Below, piece after piece: positions 63,335 to 64,000 of a stretch of DNA of 64,000 bases. This DNA comes from Lachnospiraceae bacterium. Lineage in GTDB: Bacteria; Bacillota; Clostridia; Lachnospirales; Lachnospiraceae. Position 1 is the stretch's first letter, and every line of letters starts with the position of its first letter. The stretch spans positions 124,001 to 188,000 of the forward strand of contig SVFC01000001.1 of the NCBI GenBank assembly GCA_015057035.1. The letters run 5' to 3'. The notes under the pieces are model-generated. The model was not told where the DNA came from. It saw nothing but the letters and a program-made list of their open reading frames with translations, and ran no database searches. A program made the translations under genes and the position numbers.

Positions 63335-64000
63335 ATGAGTGAATTATTACATGTATCCTCTGCGCCACATGTACGTGCCAAAACTTCTACAAGTAACGTG
63401 ATGTTATGGGTAATCATCGCATTACTTCCAACAACTTGTTTTGGTATCTACAATTTTGGTATTAGAGCATTAATTTTATTAGTAGCTACTGTTTTAAGCT
63501 GCGTGCTTTCGGAAACAGTATTTAACTTAATTTGTAAAAAGAAAAATACAATCGGTGATTTAAGTGCTGTTGTAACAGGTATGATTCTTGCACTTAATAT
63601 GCCAGTTAATCTTCCAATTTGGGAAGCAGTAATCGGTGGTGTGTTTGCAATCATCGTAGTTAAGATGTTATTTGGTGGTTTAGGCCAGAACTTTATGAAC
63701 CCTGCACTTGCAGCAAGATGTTTCCTTCTTATTGCATTTGCAGCTGATATGTCTAACTTTAAGACGACTACAGCTGGATTTGCAGGCAAGATTTATTCTG
63801 GTGCAACACCACTTGCACAGATTCGCGGACAAGGTGGAGTTATTTTCCCATATGAACTTCCAAATAAGTTCTCTACATCAAGTTTTCTTGATGCATTTTT
63901 AGGATTTACTCCAGGTACCATTGGGGAAACATCTGTACTTTGCCTTTTAATTGGTTTAGTAATTCTTGTTGCTGCAAAGGTGATTTCTCTTAGAATCCCT
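63335..64000 (+). CDS. rnfD: Rnf electron transport complex subunit D (3' end outside window)
   Basis: The open frame runs from ATG 63335, behind GGAGAGAGG, to the window edge: 222 residues with no stop, against a full length of about 310-350. It opens SAPHVRAKTSTSNVMLWVIIALLP, typical of RnfD, has at least five membrane segments, and carries SGATPLA, the motif in which the Thr of SGAT covalently binds FMN. The remaining rnfGEAB genes are expected beyond the edge. Confidence 0.93.
   Translation, partial: MSELLHVSSAPHVRAKTSTSNVMLWVIIALLPTTCFGIYNFGIRALILLVATVLSCVLSETVFNLICKKKNTIGDLSAVVTGMILALNMPVNLPIWEAVIGGVFAIIVVKMLFGGLGQNFMNPALAARCFLLIAFAADMSNFKTTTAGFAGKIYSGATPLAQIRGQGGVIFPYELPNKFSTSSFLDAFLGFTPGTIGETSVLCLLIGLVILVAAKVISLRIP

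Overview
The window looks like a chromosomal core region of a low-GC, Gram-positive, strictly anaerobic member of the Clostridia, most likely Lachnospiraceae. This rests on PolC-type DNA polymerase, the frr-uppS-cdsA-dxr-rseP-ispG-polC order, a rimP-nusA-infB operon, Rnf and biotin-dependent Na+ pumps, a dockerin/cohesin pair and a tRNA without encoded CCA. The family assignment is an inference from gene content. No phage, insertion sequence, rRNA or CRISPR array was seen.

Layout. 1-4826: end of a membrane protein, a PlsC-like acyltransferase with a zinc ribbon, a membrane-anchored NodB-like protein with degenerate metal-site motifs, a bactofilin, pyrH and frr. 4870-14564: lipid, isoprenoid and envelope genes ending in polC and a 25-bp hairpin. 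14582-16325 (minus): two exported or anchored proteins of unknown role. 16441-18915: pheA, then infC-rpmI-rplT behind an attenuator-type leader, with infC starting at AUU. 19006-20976: lipoprotein GH53 galactanase. 21107-24894: nadABC plus a NiaR-type repressor, with a palindrome over the promoter -35. 24923-26960: an AraC regulator divergent from galE. 27096-27167: tRNA-Glu(CTC).

27352-38763 is the rimP-nusA-rnpM-ylxQ-infB-rbfA-truB-ribF cluster, a secreted SH3/NlpC-P60 hydrolase, rpsO and pnp. 38846-43952 holds an intracellular-type subtilase, cardiolipin synthase, scpAB and a D-Ala-D-Ala carboxypeptidase. 44033-49341 encodes a Na+-translocating decarboxylase set with two different carboxyltransferases, and an elaborate folded intergenic element lies between its last two genes. 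49560-54437 carries an RpiR regulator, a BaiN-like flavoprotein, cmk, ispH and rpsA; 54506 is a cheR.

55355-60627 is the most striking accessory locus: a 1306-residue secreted papain-like protease ending in a dockerin, followed 14 bp later by a membrane-anchored protein with a probable cohesin domain. Together they look like a two-gene surface protease complex. The window closes with a minus-strand YprB-like nuclease and the start of an rnf operon (rnfC, partial rnfD). The Na+-pumping decarboxylase and Rnf suggest energy conservation by ion gradients.
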